From positions 1 to 14,765 of the forward strand of contig NZ_CAJUBK010000054.1 in assembly GCF_910584465.1 (NCBI RefSeq): a DNA stretch of 14,765 bases, written 5' to 3'. This DNA is from an uncultured Oscillibacter sp. (GTDB taxonomy: Bacteria; Bacillota; Clostridia; Oscillospirales; Oscillospiraceae). The notes under the pieces were generated by a model. The model made no database searches. It was given only the letters and a program-made list of their open reading frames with translations, and had not been told where the DNA came from. A program made the translations under genes and the position numbers. Below, piece after piece: positions 6,780 to 12,492 of this stretch (position 1 is its first letter; every line of letters begins with the position of its first letter).

Positions 6780-7441
6780 CGTCCCCTCCTGTCTTCTTCG
6801 TGGCTGTCCCGGAGATCGGCGAAGGCGCGGACGGGAGCGCCGTCGGCATCCTCGAATTTCAGGGGCAGGACGAAGAACAAAAAGTCCTCCCGTCCCCGGA
6901 CCTTCTTCAGGCAAAGGTTCTCGATGCTCATCACGCTGTCCCGCAGGAGGATGTGGTGGATGGGCAGGCGGCTGTCGGACATGCGGTCGATGCTGATCGC
7001 GTCGGTGCCCACGCCCTTGAGGCACCGGGAGACCAGATAGCGCGCCGCCGCCTCGTCGGGGACGGGGAAGGCGTCCTCCAGGAAGCCCTCCGTGCCCCAG
7101 CGCTCCTCCCAGCCCGTGTAGAACAGGATGTAGTCGGCATGCCGGATGGACTCCAGGTTGGAGCGGAGGAACGCCTCCGTGATGACCGGGCCCTCCCCGG
7201 ACACGTCCAGCACCGTGGCCCGGCCGGAGAATTGGGACATGGGCATCTGGTCCAGGGTCCGCCCGTCCCGCAGCAGGTGGGCGGGGGCGTCCATATGGGT
7301 GCCGGTGTGGGAGGAGAGGGTCAGCAGGGTCTCCCGGAAGCCGTCCTTGTTGAAGGTGCAGGCGGGGGAGAGGGCGGGGGCCGGCGTGCCGGGATAGATG
7401 GGGATCTCCGGGGCGATGGTATGGGTCATATCGATGAGCAT
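6776..7441 (-). CDS. Cyclase-family metal-dependent hydrolase (kynurenine formamidase-like)
   Basis: The product is 221 aa. The chosen start at 7441 (MLIDMTHTIAPEIP) follows AAGGAAG; an upstream in-frame start at 7489 would overlap the mnmG end and lacks a better ribosome site. The zinc-binding motif HTGTHMDAPAH at 45-55 is the signature of the cyclase/KynB family (PF04199), whose members hydrolyse formamide, amide or lactone bonds. No kynurenine-pathway gene is present, so the substrate is unknown. The stop codon overlaps the murT start as ATGA, implying translational coupling to the MurT/GatD-like pair; 44 nt separate it from mnmG. That linkage is the only functional clue the context offers. 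Confidence 0.88.
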   Translation of the reverse strand: MLIDMTHTIAPEIPIYPGTPAPALSPACTFNKDGFRETLLTLSSHTGTHMDAPAHLLRDGRTLDQMPMSQFSGRATVLDVSGEGPVITEAFLRSNLESIRHADYILFYTGWEERWGTEGFLEDAFPVPDEAAARYLVSRCLKGVGTDAISIDRMSDSRLPIHHILLRDSVMSIENLCLKKVRGREDFLFFVLPLKFEDADGAPVRAFADLRDSHEEDRRGR

Positions 7442-7485
7442 GGGAACGCTTCCTTTCTCACGAGTATAGACAGGTTTGGACGGGG

Positions 7486-9369
7486 TCAAACGGACCTTCC
7501 GGGACCGGTCTCCAGATAGATCATCAAAGCGGCCACGTCCGCCGGGGACACCCCGGAGACGCGGGACGCCTGTCCCAGGTCCAGGGGCCGGACGGCGGAG
7601 AGCTTCTCCCTGGCCTCCAGCCGGAGGCCCTGGATGCCGCCATAGTCGATGTCCGGCGGCAGGCGGCGGGAGGCCATGCGGCGGAAGTCCTCCACCTGCT
7701 TCTCCTGGCGGCGGATATAGCCCTCGTACTTGACGGAGATCTCCACCTGCTCCCGCACGTCCGGCGGCAGGTCCGGCCGCCCCGGGTCGAAGGGGGCCAG
7801 CTCGTCATAGTGGATCCCGGGCCTCCTCAGCAGGGCGTCCAGGGGGCAGCCCCCCGGCGCGTCCGCCGTGCCCTTGGAGCGGAGGAACGCCGCCAGCGCG
7901 GGCGACGGGGACGCCCCGGCGTGCCGGAGCCGGCCGATCTCCCGCTCCACGGCGGCATACTTCGCCTCCACGGCCCGGAGCCGCGCCTCGGACACCAGGC
8001 CGATCTCATGGCCCCGCTTCGTCAGGCGCAGGTCCGCGTTGTCCTGGCGGAGCAGGAGGCGGTACTCGCTCCGGGAGGTCATGATGCGGTAGGGCTCGTT
8101 GGTGCCCTTGGTCACCAGGTCGTCGATGAGGGTGCCGATATAGCTCTCCGCGCGGGAGAGGATGAACGGCCCCTCCCCCCGGAGCTTCCGGGCGGCGTTG
8201 ACCCCCGCGGCGAAGCCCTGGACCGCCGCCTCCTCATAGCCGGAGGAGCCGTTGAACTGTCCCGCGCCGTAGAGGCCGGGGACGGCCTTGACCTCCAGCG
8301 CGGGGCTGAGGGCCAGGGGGTCGATGCACTCGTACTCGATGGCGTAGGCGGGCCGGGTCATGACGGCCCGGCGGAGCCCGGGGACGCTGTGGAGCATCCG
8401 GATCTGCACGTCCTCCGGCATGGAGGAGGAGAAGCCCTGGATATAGACCTCCTCGGTGTCCAGGCCCATGGGCTCCACGAAGAGCTGGTGGCGGAGCTTG
8501 TCCGGGAAGCGGACGATCTTCGTCTCGAAGGACGGGCAGTAGCGGGGGCCCACGCCCTCGATCAGGCCGGAGTACATGGGGGCCCGGTCCAGGTCCTCCA
8601 GGACGATGCGCTTCGTCTCCTCCGTGGTCCAGGTCAGATAGCACACCGCCCGGTTCTCCGGCGGGTCCTGGGTGCTGTAGGAGAAGGGGACCGGCAGCTC
8701 GTCGCCGGGCTGGACCTCCATCTCGCTGAAGTCCACCGTCCGGGCATTGACCCTGGGCGGCGTGCCGGTCTTGAACCGCCGGAGGGGGAGGCCCAGCTTC
8801 AAAAGGGACTCCGTCAGCCGCCCGGCGGCGTGCATCCCGTCGGGGCCGGACGCCTCCACCCACTCGCCCACGATGGTCCGCCCGGCGAGGTAGGTGCCCG
8901 TGGCCAGGATGACGGCCCCGGCGGAGAACACCGCGCCCGTGGCCAGGACCACGGCGCTGACCGCGCCGCCCTCGGTCCGCACCTCCACGACCTCGCCCTG
9001 GCGGACGGTGAGGTGCTCCTGGCGTTCCAGGGCGTGCTTCATGCGGCCCTGATACGCCCGGCGGTCCGCCTGGGCCCGGAGGGACCAGACGGCGGGGCCC
9101 TTGCCCTTGTTCAGGAGGCGGTACTGGATACAGCACTCGTCTGCGGCCCGGGCCATCTCGCCCCCCAGGGCGTCCAGCTCCCGGACCAGGTGGCCCTTGC
9201 CGGTGCCGCCGATGGCGGGGTTGCAGGGCATGTTGCCCACGGCGTCCAGGTTGATGGTGAAGACGATGGTCTCCATCCCCAGGCGGGCGGAGGCCAGGGC
9301 GGCCTCGATCCCGGCGTGGCCCGCGCCGACGACGGCGACGTCGAACCGTCCGGCTTGGAATTCCCGCAT
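7486..9369 (-). CDS. mnmG: tRNA wobble-uridine modification enzyme MnmG (GidA)
   Basis: The product is 627 aa, full length. With MnmE, MnmG installs the carboxymethylaminomethyl (or aminomethyl) group on U34 of certain tRNAs, using FAD, NADH and methylene-THF. Seen here: the FAD-binding GAGHAGIEAA at 15-24, MPCNPAIGGTGKGHLV with conserved Cys49, GPRYCPSFETKIVRF with the second conserved Cys, and a C-terminal helical domain with GGIQGLRLEAREKLSAVRP. Its usual Firmicute neighbours (mnmE, rsmG, jag) are not in the window. Here it follows a small XRE regulator by 4 nt and precedes the cyclase gene by 44 nt, so it sits inside an atypical run. GGAG lies about 10 nt before the ATG. Confidence 0.97.
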   Translation of the reverse strand: MREFQAGRFDVAVVGAGHAGIEAALASARLGMETIVFTINLDAVGNMPCNPAIGGTGKGHLVRELDALGGEMARAADECCIQYRLLNKGKGPAVWSLRAQADRRAYQGRMKHALERQEHLTVRQGEVVEVRTEGGAVSAVVLATGAVFSAGAVILATGTYLAGRTIVGEWVEASGPDGMHAAGRLTESLLKLGLPLRRFKTGTPPRVNARTVDFSEMEVQPGDELPVPFSYSTQDPPENRAVCYLTWTTEETKRIVLEDLDRAPMYSGLIEGVGPRYCPSFETKIVRFPDKLRHQLFVEPMGLDTEEVYIQGFSSSMPEDVQIRMLHSVPGLRRAVMTRPAYAIEYECIDPLALSPALEVKAVPGLYGAGQFNGSSGYEEAAVQGFAAGVNAARKLRGEGPFILSRAESYIGTLIDDLVTKGTNEPYRIMTSRSEYRLLLRQDNADLRLTKRGHEIGLVSEARLRAVEAKYAAVEREIGRLRHAGASPSPALAAFLRSKGTADAPGGCPLDALLRRPGIHYDELAPFDPGRPDLPPDVREQVEISVKYEGYIRRQEKQVEDFRRMASRRLPPDIDYGGIQGLRLEAREKLSAVRPLDLGQASRVSGVSPADVAALMIYLETGPGRSV

Positions 9370-9373
9370 GGCC

Positions 9374-9592
9374 TCAGCTCCGGTGGGCCTGACGGTTTTC
9401 CGTCCGGCCCATCAGCCAGTCGACAGAGACATCGTAAAATTCAGCGACACGTAAAAGGGAAGTGTAACGCGGCTCTGTGCCCAGCTCCAGATTTTGGTAT
9501 CCACGCATGGAAAGCCCCATCTCTGCCGCGACGGCTGGCTGAGACATATGCAGCTCTTTTCGCAGCATCTTTAGTTTCTCTGAAAAACCCAT
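9374..9592 (-). CDS. Small XRE-family (Cro/CI-type) transcriptional regulator
   Basis: The product is 72 aa, essentially a single HTH_3 domain. Residues 17-37 (SQPAVAAEMGLSMRGYQNLE) are the helix-turn-helix, followed by the standard AEFYDVSVDWLMGRT ending. AGGGGG lies 5 nt before the ATG. It is the first gene of the minus-strand run and stops 4 nt before mnmG. It faces the 65-aa gene at 9671 across a 78-nt gap holding a perfect ATACCTA/TAGGTAT palindrome that overlaps the opposing promoter. Single-domain XRE proteins commonly repress such divergent promoters and their own, so autoregulation is likely. If no internal promoter exists, the same signal would control mnmG, cyclase, murT and gatD. 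It could be a remnant of a mobile element, but no such genes are nearby. Confidence 0.88.
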   Translation of the reverse strand: MGFSEKLKMLRKELHMSQPAVAAEMGLSMRGYQNLELGTEPRYTSLLRVAEFYDVSVDWLMGRTENRQAHRS

Positions 9593-9601
9593 ATTTCCCC
9601 C

Positions 9602-9643
9602 TTGACATACCTAGTTAGGTATGATATTATCGAAGCATACCTA
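9602..9643 (+). promoter_or_regulatory. Promoter of the 65-aa gene with XRE operator in its spacer
   Basis: TTGACA (9602-9607) and TATTAT (9625-9630) are 17 nt apart. ATACCTA-GT-TAGGTAT (9607-9622) is a perfect 7-bp inverted repeat filling the spacer. A third half-site ATACCTA occurs at 9637-9643, at the expected transcription start. This is the layout of a Cro/CI-type operator, and the divergently encoded XRE protein is the obvious candidate ligand. On the minus strand GATAAT (9632-9627) is a possible -10 for the regulator gene, but I see no convincing -35. Confidence 0.75.
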
Positions 9644-9670
9644 AATATGTGCTTTTTGGAGGCTGATATC

Positions 9671-9868
9671 ATGACCGATATTCCCCAGATCGTGGAAGAT
9701 CTTTACAATGAGATGGTCCGGATCCCGGCCCCCGAAGACCGGCCGGAGTATATAGGCAGCAGTGAGCTTGTGGCGCACGAGCTGTACTCGTTCTATTACG
9801 GCCTCCGGGCGGGGTTCCAGCTCTCCAACGCCCTGCGGGAGGAGACGCTCATCCTCTCCGAAGAGTGA
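9671..9868 (+). CDS. 65-aa hypothetical protein, divergent from XRE regulator
   Basis: I do not recognise this gene with confidence. GGAGG (9658-9662) lies 8 nt before the ATG at 9671; the frame is open further upstream, but that part contains the promoter and operator. The product is acidic and mainly helical, beginning MTDIPQIVEDLYNEM with a central Pro-rich turn (RIPAPEDRP) and a later ELYSFYYGLRAGFQL segment. The YGxRxG pattern is faintly reminiscent of DUF6809-type small Firmicute proteins, a weak impression. There is no signal peptide or membrane segment. Its promoter carries the palindromic operator, so it is probably the main regulated target of the XRE protein. Its last 20 nt overlap the end of the opposing metallophosphoesterase gene. 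Confidence 0.75.
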   Translation: MTDIPQIVEDLYNEMVRIPAPEDRPEYIGSSELVAHELYSFYYGLRAGFQLSNALREETLILSEE

Positions 9869-10709
9869 CCACCGCCACCTCCGGCCGGTCGAACAGCCGG
9901 AAGGTGCGCCCGGAGTTCCCCAGCCCCCGGGTGACGAACAGGGTGGAGCCGTCCTCCTCGTACAGCCCCGCCGTGTAGGAGGGGAAGAAGGTCCGGTCCG
10001 TGGACAGCAGCCCGTCGGTGAAGGGCAGGCGGATCAGTCCGCCGTGGCCGTGGCCGGAGACGACCAGATCCGCCCCCAGCCGGCTGTAGTGCCCGGGGAA
10101 GTAGTTGTTCCGGTGGGCCAGCAGGATCCAGAAGGGGTCCCCGTAGACGGCGCGGACCTCTGCCGCCACGGCCTCCGGGGACTTCTGGTCCGCGTAGCCG
10201 TTGGGGTCGTCGATGCCCGCCAGGACCACTGTGTCCCCGCCCCGCTCCAGCGTCACGGACCGGTTGGACAGCACGGTCACGCCCTGGGCCTCCAGGGCCT
10301 TTTTCAGCTCCGGCACATGGCCGACGGCCCACTCGTGGTTGCCGGTGACATAATAGGTGGGGGCGATGGCGGCCAGGGCCACGGCGGTCTCCTCCGCGTA
10401 GCCCTCCGGGACGTCCCGGAGGGAGTCCAGCAGGTCCCCCACCAGGAAGATATATTCCGGCTCCTGGTCCTCCACGGCCTCCAGGAGCCGTTCGTTCCCC
10501 TCGCCGAAGGAGGCGGAGTGCAGGTCCCCCAGCACCACCGCCCGGCAGCCGTCGAAGCCCTGGGGCAGGTCCCGGAAGACGGGGGAGAAGGACTCCACCT
10601 GCAAGGCGGTGTTCTCCCGCCAGACGAACAGCGCCGCCAGGACCGCCAGGAGGGGCAGGATGAGGATGGTGCCCCGTCTGCGGCGGCGGGGCCTGGGACG
10701 TTTCGGCAT
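9849..10709 (-). CDS. Membrane-anchored calcineurin-like metallophosphoesterase
   Basis: The product is 286 aa. A basic N-terminus (MPKRPRPRRRRR) precedes one hydrophobic helix at about 14-30, giving a membrane anchor or uncleaved signal. The catalytic domain has the full metal-binding set: GDLHS 61-65, GDLLDS 91-96, GNHEW 123-127, AHR 198-200 and GHGHGG 219-224. This fits the YkuE/YaeI-like group, predicted to act on phosphoester bonds at the membrane; the substrate is unknown (UDP-2,3-diacylglucosamine-type or cell-wall phosphodiesters in relatives). The ATG at 10709 lies 6 nt after GGGGAGG; a GTG six bases earlier would abut that site and is rejected. The 3' end overlaps the converging 65-aa gene by 20 nt with no terminator between them. 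Confidence 0.92.
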   Translation of the reverse strand: MPKRPRPRRRRRGTILILPLLAVLAALFVWRENTALQVESFSPVFRDLPQGFDGCRAVVLGDLHSASFGEGNERLLEAVEDQEPEYIFLVGDLLDSLRDVPEGYAEETAVALAAIAPTYYVTGNHEWAVGHVPELKKALEAQGVTVLSNRSVTLERGGDTVVLAGIDDPNGYADQKSPEAVAAEVRAVYGDPFWILLAHRNNYFPGHYSRLGADLVVSGHGHGGLIRLPFTDGLLSTDRTFFPSYTAGLYEEDGSTLFVTRGLGNSGRTFRLFDRPEVAVVTLRRG

Positions 10710-10753
10710 AGACACCTCCCCACCGGGACAGGGGTCCCTCGATGATGGTCAGT

Positions 10754-10779
10754 AGTATAGCACAGGGGAGCTTTCCCTG
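10754..10779 (-). promoter_or_regulatory. Candidate promoter region of the metallophosphoesterase gene
   Basis: On the minus strand TATACT (10759-10754) is a good -10 box about 45 nt before the start codon. No clear -35 is present at 17-18 nt. An imperfect inverted repeat, CAGGG (10763-10767) with CCCTG (10775-10779), occupies the place just upstream of the -10, where a regulator could act. Confidence 0.35.
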
Positions 10780-10806
10780 GCGAGAGGAAAAATACACAAA
10801 GAAAGG

Positions 10807-10881
10807 TGTCGGGATACAGGAAACTTCGTGTATGCCGACCCGGAAAGGGCGACCTTAGGCTGGAGTGACGAAAGCGGTCGG
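10807..10881. other. Structured intergenic segment with competing pairings
   Basis: GTCGG (10808-10812) plus ATACA (10814-10818) pair with TGTAT (10829-10833) plus CCGAC (10835-10839) around a 10-nt loop. The segment CCGACC (10835-10840) can instead pair with GGTCGG (10876-10881). It lies between two divergent promoters and matches no riboswitch consensus that I recall. No promoter reading into it is evident, so it may be a chance or DNA-level structure. Confidence 0.25.
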
Positions 10882-10921
10882 AACCGGGGGAGAAAAATTT
10901 AGGTAAAATAGAAAAAGGGTC

Positions 10922-10950
10922 TTGCATTATGTGAACCGGTGTGTTATACT
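10922..10950 (+). promoter_or_regulatory. Promoter of the 27-codon gene
   Basis: TTGCAT (10922-10927) and TATACT (10945-10950) are separated by exactly 17 nt within AT-rich sequence. Transcription should begin near 10957, giving a leader of about 30 nt before the ATG. Confidence 0.75.
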
Positions 10951-10985
10951 CTCCCTAATGCAGCAAGAGGAAGGAGGATACTGAC

Positions 10986-11069
10986 ATGAAAGTATTCACA
11001 CAAGCGTTACCTGACGATTTGGACGACATGATCTTTCTGGATGAGCCTTGGACTCACAGCGATCGCTGA
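10986..11069 (+). CDS. Short acidic 27-aa open reading frame with its own signals
   Basis: I do not recognise this product. The ORF begins MKVFTQALPD and ends DEPWTHSDR, with an acidic middle rich in Asp (six Asp in residues 10-19 region and nearby) and no Cys, signal peptide or membrane segment. AGGAAGGAGG lies 8 nt before the ATG, one of the strongest ribosome sites here. A well-spaced promoter lies at 10922-10950, and an intrinsic terminator starts 11 nt after the stop. The resulting transcript is about 150 nt. Codons such as AAA, GTA, TTA and TTC make it less GC-rich than neighbouring genes. It could be a genuine small protein, a leader peptide, or the coding part of a dual-function RNA. 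It is independent of the lipoprotein gene downstream because two terminators intervene. Confidence 0.6.
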   Translation: MKVFTQALPDDLDDMIFLDEPWTHSDR

Positions 11070-11079
11070 AAACCGGAAG

Positions 11080-11107
11080 CCACGCCGTCGGCGTGGGTTT
11101 TTCTTTT
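11080..11107 (+). terminator. Intrinsic terminator after the 27-codon gene
   Basis: CCACGCC (11080-11086) and GGCGTGG (11090-11096) form a perfect 7-bp stem with a GTC loop, followed by GTTTTTCTTTT. This is a textbook rho-independent terminator on the plus strand. Confidence 0.88.
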
Positions 11108-11199
11108 CTGCGGATCGGGCGAACGCCCGTTGACGATATGCCGGCCCCGGATGACGGCGGCCGTGACCCCCATATTGCCTCGTTGAAGATCGAAGCGAG

Positions 11200-11228
11200 A
11201 GCCCGCCTGTGTCCAAGGCGGGCTTTTT
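11200..11228 (+). terminator. Second intrinsic terminator, 100 nt further on
   Basis: AGCCCGCCT (11200-11208) and AGGCGGGCT (11216-11224) are perfect 9-bp arms with a 7-nt loop, followed by a run of five T's. The 11108-11199 stretch before it has a small hairpin (CGGGCG-AA-CGCCCG, 11116-11129) but no promoter or ribosome site that I trust. It may back up the first terminator or end an unrecognised short RNA. Confidence 0.8.
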
Positions 11229-11446
11229 GCCTGCCCATACCACCGCTGGGGCGGGGCCCCGGCGGGACCGCTACATCGTGTATGGGGACGTCAAAAAAGG
11301 GGAGGAAAAATCGTGGTTTTTATAAAAAATTATCGTGGCTTTTTTAGGGGGGATATGATACATTTAATATAAGAGGAGGCCCCGGCCGCGGACGGCCCGC
11401 TCCCGGGGCGCGGATAGAGCGATGCTTCGTGGAAGGGGGTGCCGTC
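11229..11446 (+). other. Gap before the lipoprotein gene, with a short direct repeat
   Basis: No gene is seen. ATCGTGG followed by a T-run occurs twice (11310-11322 and 11332-11346), 22 nt apart, in an AT-rich patch. TATGAT (11354-11359) or TATAAG (11368-11373) could serve as a -10 for the lipoprotein gene, but neither has a good -35 at the right distance. The rest, 11380-11430, is GC-rich leader. Confidence 0.35.
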
Positions 11447-12088
11447 ATGCGCGGGAAGATCGCCGCCGTACTGCTGTTGCTGCTGCTGTCGAGCTGTGCC
11501 GCGCCTGCGGAGGGGGCGGCGTCCGGCGCCGCCGAGGCCCCCGCTCCGGCGGTCCAGGCCCAGCCGGCGCAGGTGGAGCACATGCGCTCGTCCATGGTGG
11601 AGTCTTCGGCCCGCCCCCTGCTGGAGGCGGAGATCCTGGCGGCTTATGAGCGGGCCGTGCGGGTCTACGGCTGGTTCGACCTGGCCCCCCTGTCCCTCTC
11701 CGGCGAGAGCGCCTTCCTGGACGGCAGGCGCTATGAGCGGGTGGACGCGGAGGGCATCGAGGATCTGGAGGACCTGCGGAGCTATCTGCGGGGCGTCTTC
11801 TCCCGGGAGCTGACGGACCGCCTCCTGGACGGGGAGACGGCCCGCATCCAGTACCGGGAGGTGGACGGCGCGCTCTACGCCTCCGGCAGCCGCCGGGAGC
11901 GGGACGCCGGCGCGGGCGAGGTCCGGGTCGAGGCGGAGCAGCTGGACGAGACCACCTATGCCGTCAATGTGCTGGTGGATCTGCTGGACGCCGACGGGGA
12001 GAGCGTGGTGGGACTGGAGAGCTGGTCCTTCCCCTATGTTTTCGTGGAGGACCGCTGGGTCTTCACGGAGTTCCAAATGGTCTACTGA
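11447..12088 (+). CDS. Lipoprotein, possibly IseA-like DL-endopeptidase inhibitor family
   Basis: The product is 213 aa. MRGKIAAV, a poly-Leu core and LSSC at 14-17 make a lipoprotein signal peptide with Cys17 as the lipidated residue. A low-complexity Ala/Pro/Glu linker (about 18-50) follows, then a compact domain of about 160 residues containing AYERAVRVYGWFDLAPLSL, a central DLRSYLRGVFSRELTDRLL helix region, and the ending FPYVFVEDRWVFTEFQ. The pattern YxxAxxxYGWF plus the terminal W-V-F-T strand recalls proteins annotated as IseA (YoeB)-type inhibitors of cell-wall DL-endopeptidases in gut Firmicutes. I hold that from memory and at moderate confidence; a plain NTF2-like lipoprotein is the alternative. 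AAGGGGG 7 nt before the ATG at 11447 sets the start, rather than the GTG at 11429. It is monocistronic, with a terminator at 12100. Confidence 0.85.
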   Translation: MRGKIAAVLLLLLLSSCAAPAEGAASGAAEAPAPAVQAQPAQVEHMRSSMVESSARPLLEAEILAAYERAVRVYGWFDLAPLSLSGESAFLDGRRYERVDAEGIEDLEDLRSYLRGVFSRELTDRLLDGETARIQYREVDGALYASGSRRERDAGAGEVRVEAEQLDETTYAVNVLVDLLDADGESVVGLESWSFPYVFVEDRWVFTEFQMVY

Positions 12089-12099
12089 ACGATCGAAAA

Positions 12100-12141
12100 A
12101 GCGCCTCCTGGGCGGGGAAGCCGTCCGGGAGGTGCTTTTTT
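12100..12141 (+). terminator. Intrinsic terminator of the lipoprotein gene
   Basis: AGCGCCTCC (12100-12108) pairs with GGAGGTGCT (12128-12136), with one G-T pair. An inner GGCGG/CCGTC stem lies between them, and six T's follow at 12136-12141. It starts 11 nt after the stop codon. Confidence 0.85.
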
Positions 12142-12416
12142 CGCAAAATAGTGCGCTGCAAAGCGGCGCGGCCGGCCGGGGGACGCAAAAAAGTTACGCA
12201 AAAAATTTAAAATTTGCGTGAATATTTCAAATATTTGGAAGAACAAGAGGCAAGGGTCGGCAAGATCGTTATAAGAATGTCAAAATTTGCGCTACAAAGT
12301 GGTCAGTTTTACGAAAATTTTCCTGGATACTAAAGCAAAGTGCCCATATTTTCGGATATGTTTTTGTCTAATTGTAAGAAATACAACGTTTGCGTAAGAA
12401 AAAGCAGACTATTCTC
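12142..12416 (+). promoter_or_regulatory. AT-rich upstream region of hppA with repeated CGCAAA boxes
   Basis: No gene is seen in the 404 nt between the lipoprotein gene and hppA. The composition drops sharply to AT-rich from about 12180. CGCAAA or its complement TTTGCG occurs at 12142, 12184, 12197, 12213, 12286 and 12389, plus 12465 just past the promoter. A pair at 12196-12219 forms an inverted repeat (ACGCAAA / TTTGCGT). TTCGGATATGT occurs at 12351-12361 and again inside the promoter at 12428-12438. CAAATATTTG (12228-12237) is a 10-bp palindrome. This looks like a regulatory region (binding sites, UP element or bent DNA), not a structured RNA leader. Confidence 0.5.
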
Positions 12417-12444
12417 TTGAAAAAATATTCGGATATGTTACAAT
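12417..12444 (+). promoter_or_regulatory. Promoter of hppA
   Basis: TTGAAA (12417-12422) and TACAAT (12439-12444) are 16 nt apart, and TG at 12436-12437 gives an extended -10. The predicted start near 12451 leaves a leader of only about 42 nt with AAGGAGA before the ATG. A riboswitch is therefore unlikely. Confidence 0.75.
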
Positions 12445-12492
12445 AAGGCTACAGAGTCAAACAGCGCAAAACCAGAAGAAGGAGAGATCGCT

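Noticed and set aside
4530..7040. 836-codon plus-strand open frame across gatD and murT
   Set aside because: The composition is shadow-like and lacks a ribosome site; the opposite strand encodes two recognisable, tightly coupled proteins.
7810..9618. 602-codon plus-strand open frame across mnmG
   Set aside because: It is a shadow of mnmG with no motifs or start signal; the minus strand carries the complete MnmG sequence.
9602..9670. N-terminal extension of the 65-aa protein from 9602
   Set aside because: The extension would translate the promoter and operator; GGAGG at 9658-9662 points to the ATG at 9671.
11057..11068. CAGCGATCGCTG palindrome at the end of the 27-codon ORF
   Set aside because: A 12-bp palindrome around GCGATCGC can arise by chance in this composition; no second copy was noticed.
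11138..11347. Second small ORF after the 27-codon gene
   Set aside because: No ribosome site or promoter, and it runs through an intrinsic terminator hairpin.
12445..12492. Riboswitch in the hppA leader
   Set aside because: The predicted leader is only about 42 nt and shows no substantial hairpin.
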